Positions 62,257-64,000 of a stretch of 64,000 nt of DNA are shown one piece after another. The DNA is from DSOI01 sp041394885 (lineage in GTDB: Bacteria > Acidobacteriota > Terriglobia > Bryobacterales > Bryobacteraceae). A program made the translations under genes and the position numbers. How positions within the stretch are numbered: position 1 is the stretch's first letter; each line of letters begins with the position of its first letter. The DNA lies in the NCBI GenBank assembly GCA_041394885.1, contig JAWKHI010000040.1:1-64000 (forward strand), in the 5' to 3' direction. The notes under the pieces were generated by a model that was not told the origin of the DNA, made no database searches, and saw only the letters and a program-made list of their open reading frames with translations.

Positions 62257-62287
62257 GGCCTTGCACTGCCGCCCTCCACCACGATCG

Positions 62288-63487
62288 TCAATACCGGTTT
62301 CCTCCGATCACACCCTTGCGCCAGATCTCTCCGAGACGATACTGGTCCAGCCACTCCCGGAGGTCCTCGCCGCTAAGCCGGCGAAATGACGACTGCCCCT
62401 TCTCCTTTTCGCAGACCACCACCGATTCAGGCCTCTCGGTCAGCGCATCCACAAGCACATCGGAGTGTGTGGTGACGATCAACTGGGTCCGCTCGCTCGC
62501 CTGAACCAGCAACTCAGCAAGCCCGGGAAGACAGTCCGGATGTAGTCCGATTTCCGGTTCTTCGATGCACACCAGGGCCGGAGGCGATGGATGGCACAGG
62601 ACGGCAAGTAGCGATAAGTAGCGGAGTGTTCCGTCCGACGCCCGCGTCGCTGGTATCGGACTCCGCAGTGCCTGCTCCCGCAAGAAGAGTTGGACGGTGC
62701 CGCCGGAGAGCCGGACAGACAGATTCTCTATGTCGGGACTGAACTCGCGAAGAGCCTCGATCAGGATCTCATGCGCGCCGGACTTATGCTCGAGGTCATT
62801 GAGCACCAGCGCCAGATTAGTGGCGTCTTCCAGCAAGAAGTCGGACGGCAGGTCCGTTTGCTGGGGAAGCCGGGGCGCTGTTTGGCGGCCAAAGTTCCAT
62901 TCCCGGTAGAGGCGGATCTGTTCGTAGGCCCGGGCCAGATAGGTGAGTTCCGGATAGGTCTCCGGGTCGCGCCGTTGGTAGAGGACCGATTGATCCGGCT
63001 TCAGGTCTTCGCGGCGGATCGTTCGACTGCTATAGCTGCCGCCTTCCACCTGGCGAACATTGATTGCTGGATTGCCGCTCTGGAAACGGTAATAGAAGTG
63101 AACGTCGTCTTGCCAGGGCTGCTCGGGTTGCACGTTCTCGATTGCCTCATCCAACAGCTCCAGCCGCTGCCCCACGGCTGCGAAGGCCACTCGATGAACG
63201 AGAGGCATCCGCCCCGCCGGATACTCGATTTCGGCCTGCAACTTGGCCTCCCGCACATCCCCAGGCCCCTTCCACAGCCATTCCTCCACACCCCCACCCT
63301 CGCGCACCCGCCGCGCCAGATCCCCCGCCGTCGCACGCAGTAACTCCACCACCTCCAGTAAGTTCGACTTACCCGATCCATTCGCCCCAATCAAGACGTT
63401 CAGCGCCGTTAACTCGATCTTCCCGCTATCGGGGCCGAACGAGAGCACGTTTTTCGGCGACAGCGAACGGATGAAGGTCTTCCCCAT
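62288..63487 (-). CDS. AAA ATPase (AAA_15/AAA_21, OLD/RecF-like)
   Basis: 399 residues from ATG 63487. Walker A GANGSGKSNLLE, ABC-type signature region ASDGTLRYLSLLAVL, Walker B CIEEPEIGLHPD and the switch TTHSDVLVDAL are all intact. The long insert between Walker A and Walker B is coiled-coil-like, as in OLD-family and PARIS-type ATPases. It overlaps the DUF4276-like TOPRIM gene by four bases, a classical ATPase-nuclease pairing of anti-phage or plasmid-restriction systems. Confidence 0.85.
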   Translation of the reverse strand: MGKTFIRSLSPKNVLSFGPDSGKIELTALNVLIGANGSGKSNLLEVVELLRATAGDLARRVREGGGVEEWLWKGPGDVREAKLQAEIEYPAGRMPLVHRVAFAAVGQRLELLDEAIENVQPEQPWQDDVHFYYRFQSGNPAINVRQVEGGSYSSRTIRREDLKPDQSVLYQRRDPETYPELTYLARAYEQIRLYREWNFGRQTAPRLPQQTDLPSDFLLEDATNLALVLNDLEHKSGAHEILIEALREFSPDIENLSVRLSGGTVQLFLREQALRSPIPATRASDGTLRYLSLLAVLCHPSPPALVCIEEPEIGLHPDCLPGLAELLVQASERTQLIVTTHSDVLVDALTERPESVVVCEKEKGQSSFRRLSGEDLREWLDQYRLGEIWRKGVIGGNRY

Positions 63488-63558
63488 CGGAACTCTATTC
63501 TCCCACGGTGTTTGCGCGCTGCGGCACGCCGGCGGAGATTGGCGATACAATCACCCCC

Positions 63559-64000
63559 ATGAAGACCCTGTCGCTCTGCCTCCTCCTCGCCTCTTCCTCA
63601 CTCTGGGCACAGCCGAAAAAGATCCTCATGTTCGGCTCCCCCGAAGCCGCCGCCAAGTTGCAGCAAAAAGTCCCCGGCGCAAGATTGGTCGCCGTCACTC
63701 CCCAAACCGCGCTCGCCCAAGTGGCCGACGCCGACGCAGTCATCGGCAACATCACCCCCGAAATGGTTCGCAAAGGCGCCAGGCTGAAATGGTTCCACGT
63801 CACCAGCGCCGGCGTCGAGCGTTATCTCCACCTCTCCGGACCGGAGCTGATGAACAGTGACATCACCGTCACCAACGCCAAAATCGTTCAGGGGCCGGAA
63901 ATCGCCGACCACGCCATGGCCCTGCTCCTCAACCTCACGCGCGGACTCAACCGCATCGTCCCCCGCCGCTCCGAAGAGAACTGGGAACGCGACCGCGACG
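63559..64000 (+). CDS. Exported D-2-hydroxyacid dehydrogenase, N-terminal part
   Basis: Open from ATG 63559 to the window end (147 codons). A signal peptide (MKTLSLCLLLASSSLWAQ) precedes the substrate-binding half of a D-isomer 2-hydroxyacid dehydrogenase: KKILMFGSPEAAAKL, VIGNITPEMV, WFHVTSAGVERYLH and NAKIVQGPEIADHAMALLL. The NAD-binding Rossmann motif would follow beyond base 64000. An exported NAD-enzyme-like protein is unusual. Start and frame are clear from codon bias. Confidence 0.82.
   Translation, partial: MKTLSLCLLLASSSLWAQPKKILMFGSPEAAAKLQQKVPGARLVAVTPQTALAQVADADAVIGNITPEMVRKGARLKWFHVTSAGVERYLHLSGPELMNSDITVTNAKIVQGPEIADHAMALLLNLTRGLNRIVPRRSEENWERDRD

Overview
The window is GC-rich bacterial chromosome. 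Its gene content points to the Acidobacteriota, most likely the Bryobacterales/Solibacteraceae. Indicators are two proteins with the TIGR03437-type repeat first described from Solibacter, two PSD1 (DUF1549/DUF1553) cytochromes each paired with a DUF1501 protein, an SBBP-repeat propeller, an exosortase E system and many short 4-base gene overlaps. Taxonomy is inference from families; no rRNA or tRNA gene was found.

Layout. 1-4207 (minus): YtxH protein, membrane coiled-coil protein, PHP-type phosphatase, an AddB-like nuclease and the start of an AddA-like helicase cut by the window edge. 4298-8785 (plus): recX, a DHH phosphoesterase, a membrane sulfatase-fold enzyme and a dicarboxylate symporter, followed by a scar with a decayed terminase-like gene. 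9540-14677 (minus): spondin-domain protein, TIGR03437 protein, a CHAD protein split over two coupled ORFs, a coiled-coil membrane protein with a clear terminator, a MoaD/ThiS protein with an unusual tail and an EreA/ChaN-like protein. 14752-18877 (plus): RidA, then a cytochrome oxidase assembly cluster (cupredoxin-like lipoprotein, ctaA, ctaB, SCO, DUF420). 19648-25590 (minus): NTF2-like protein, pssA-psd and a giant 2-oxoglutarate decarboxylase/dehydrogenase.

25747-29351 (plus): a Tat-type aldo/keto reductase, a small secreted protein, and a compact exosortase E/CPBP-protease gene followed by two tiny genes (54 and 51 codons) that are little more than a signal peptide plus a VPEID-type sorting signal. 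29508-31198 is an amidohydrolase pseudogene. 31322-47605 holds a sterol-desaturase-like protein, a class V aminotransferase fold, two convergent PSD1-DUF1501 modules (one extended to DUF1080-PSD1-DUF1501-sulfatase with 4-base overlaps), another TIGR03437 protein and a di-haem peroxidase. 47764-48413 is a second scar (RsbW-like remnant, IS630-like remnant, direct repeats). 48508-53571: esterase-gluconolactonase fusion, treZ, cysH and a PHP-domain gene.

The most notable region is 53573-59096: an ECF-type sigma factor, a zinc-finger transmembrane anti-sigma factor, an unrecognised protein and a TPR-CHAT protease lipoprotein. The bipartite sequence TGWAACG-N14-GTCACTA occurs three times here in one orientation: upstream of the sigma gene, directly upstream of the anti-sigma gene, and at the 3' end of the CHAT gene just before a long hairpin. 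It looks like the module's own promoter. GC-rich REP-like repeats separate the CHAT gene from the gene before it. The window ends with an SBBP-repeat protein, an AAA ATPase/TOPRIM-like pair (the TOPRIM gene appears frameshifted) and the start of an exported 2-hydroxyacid dehydrogenase.
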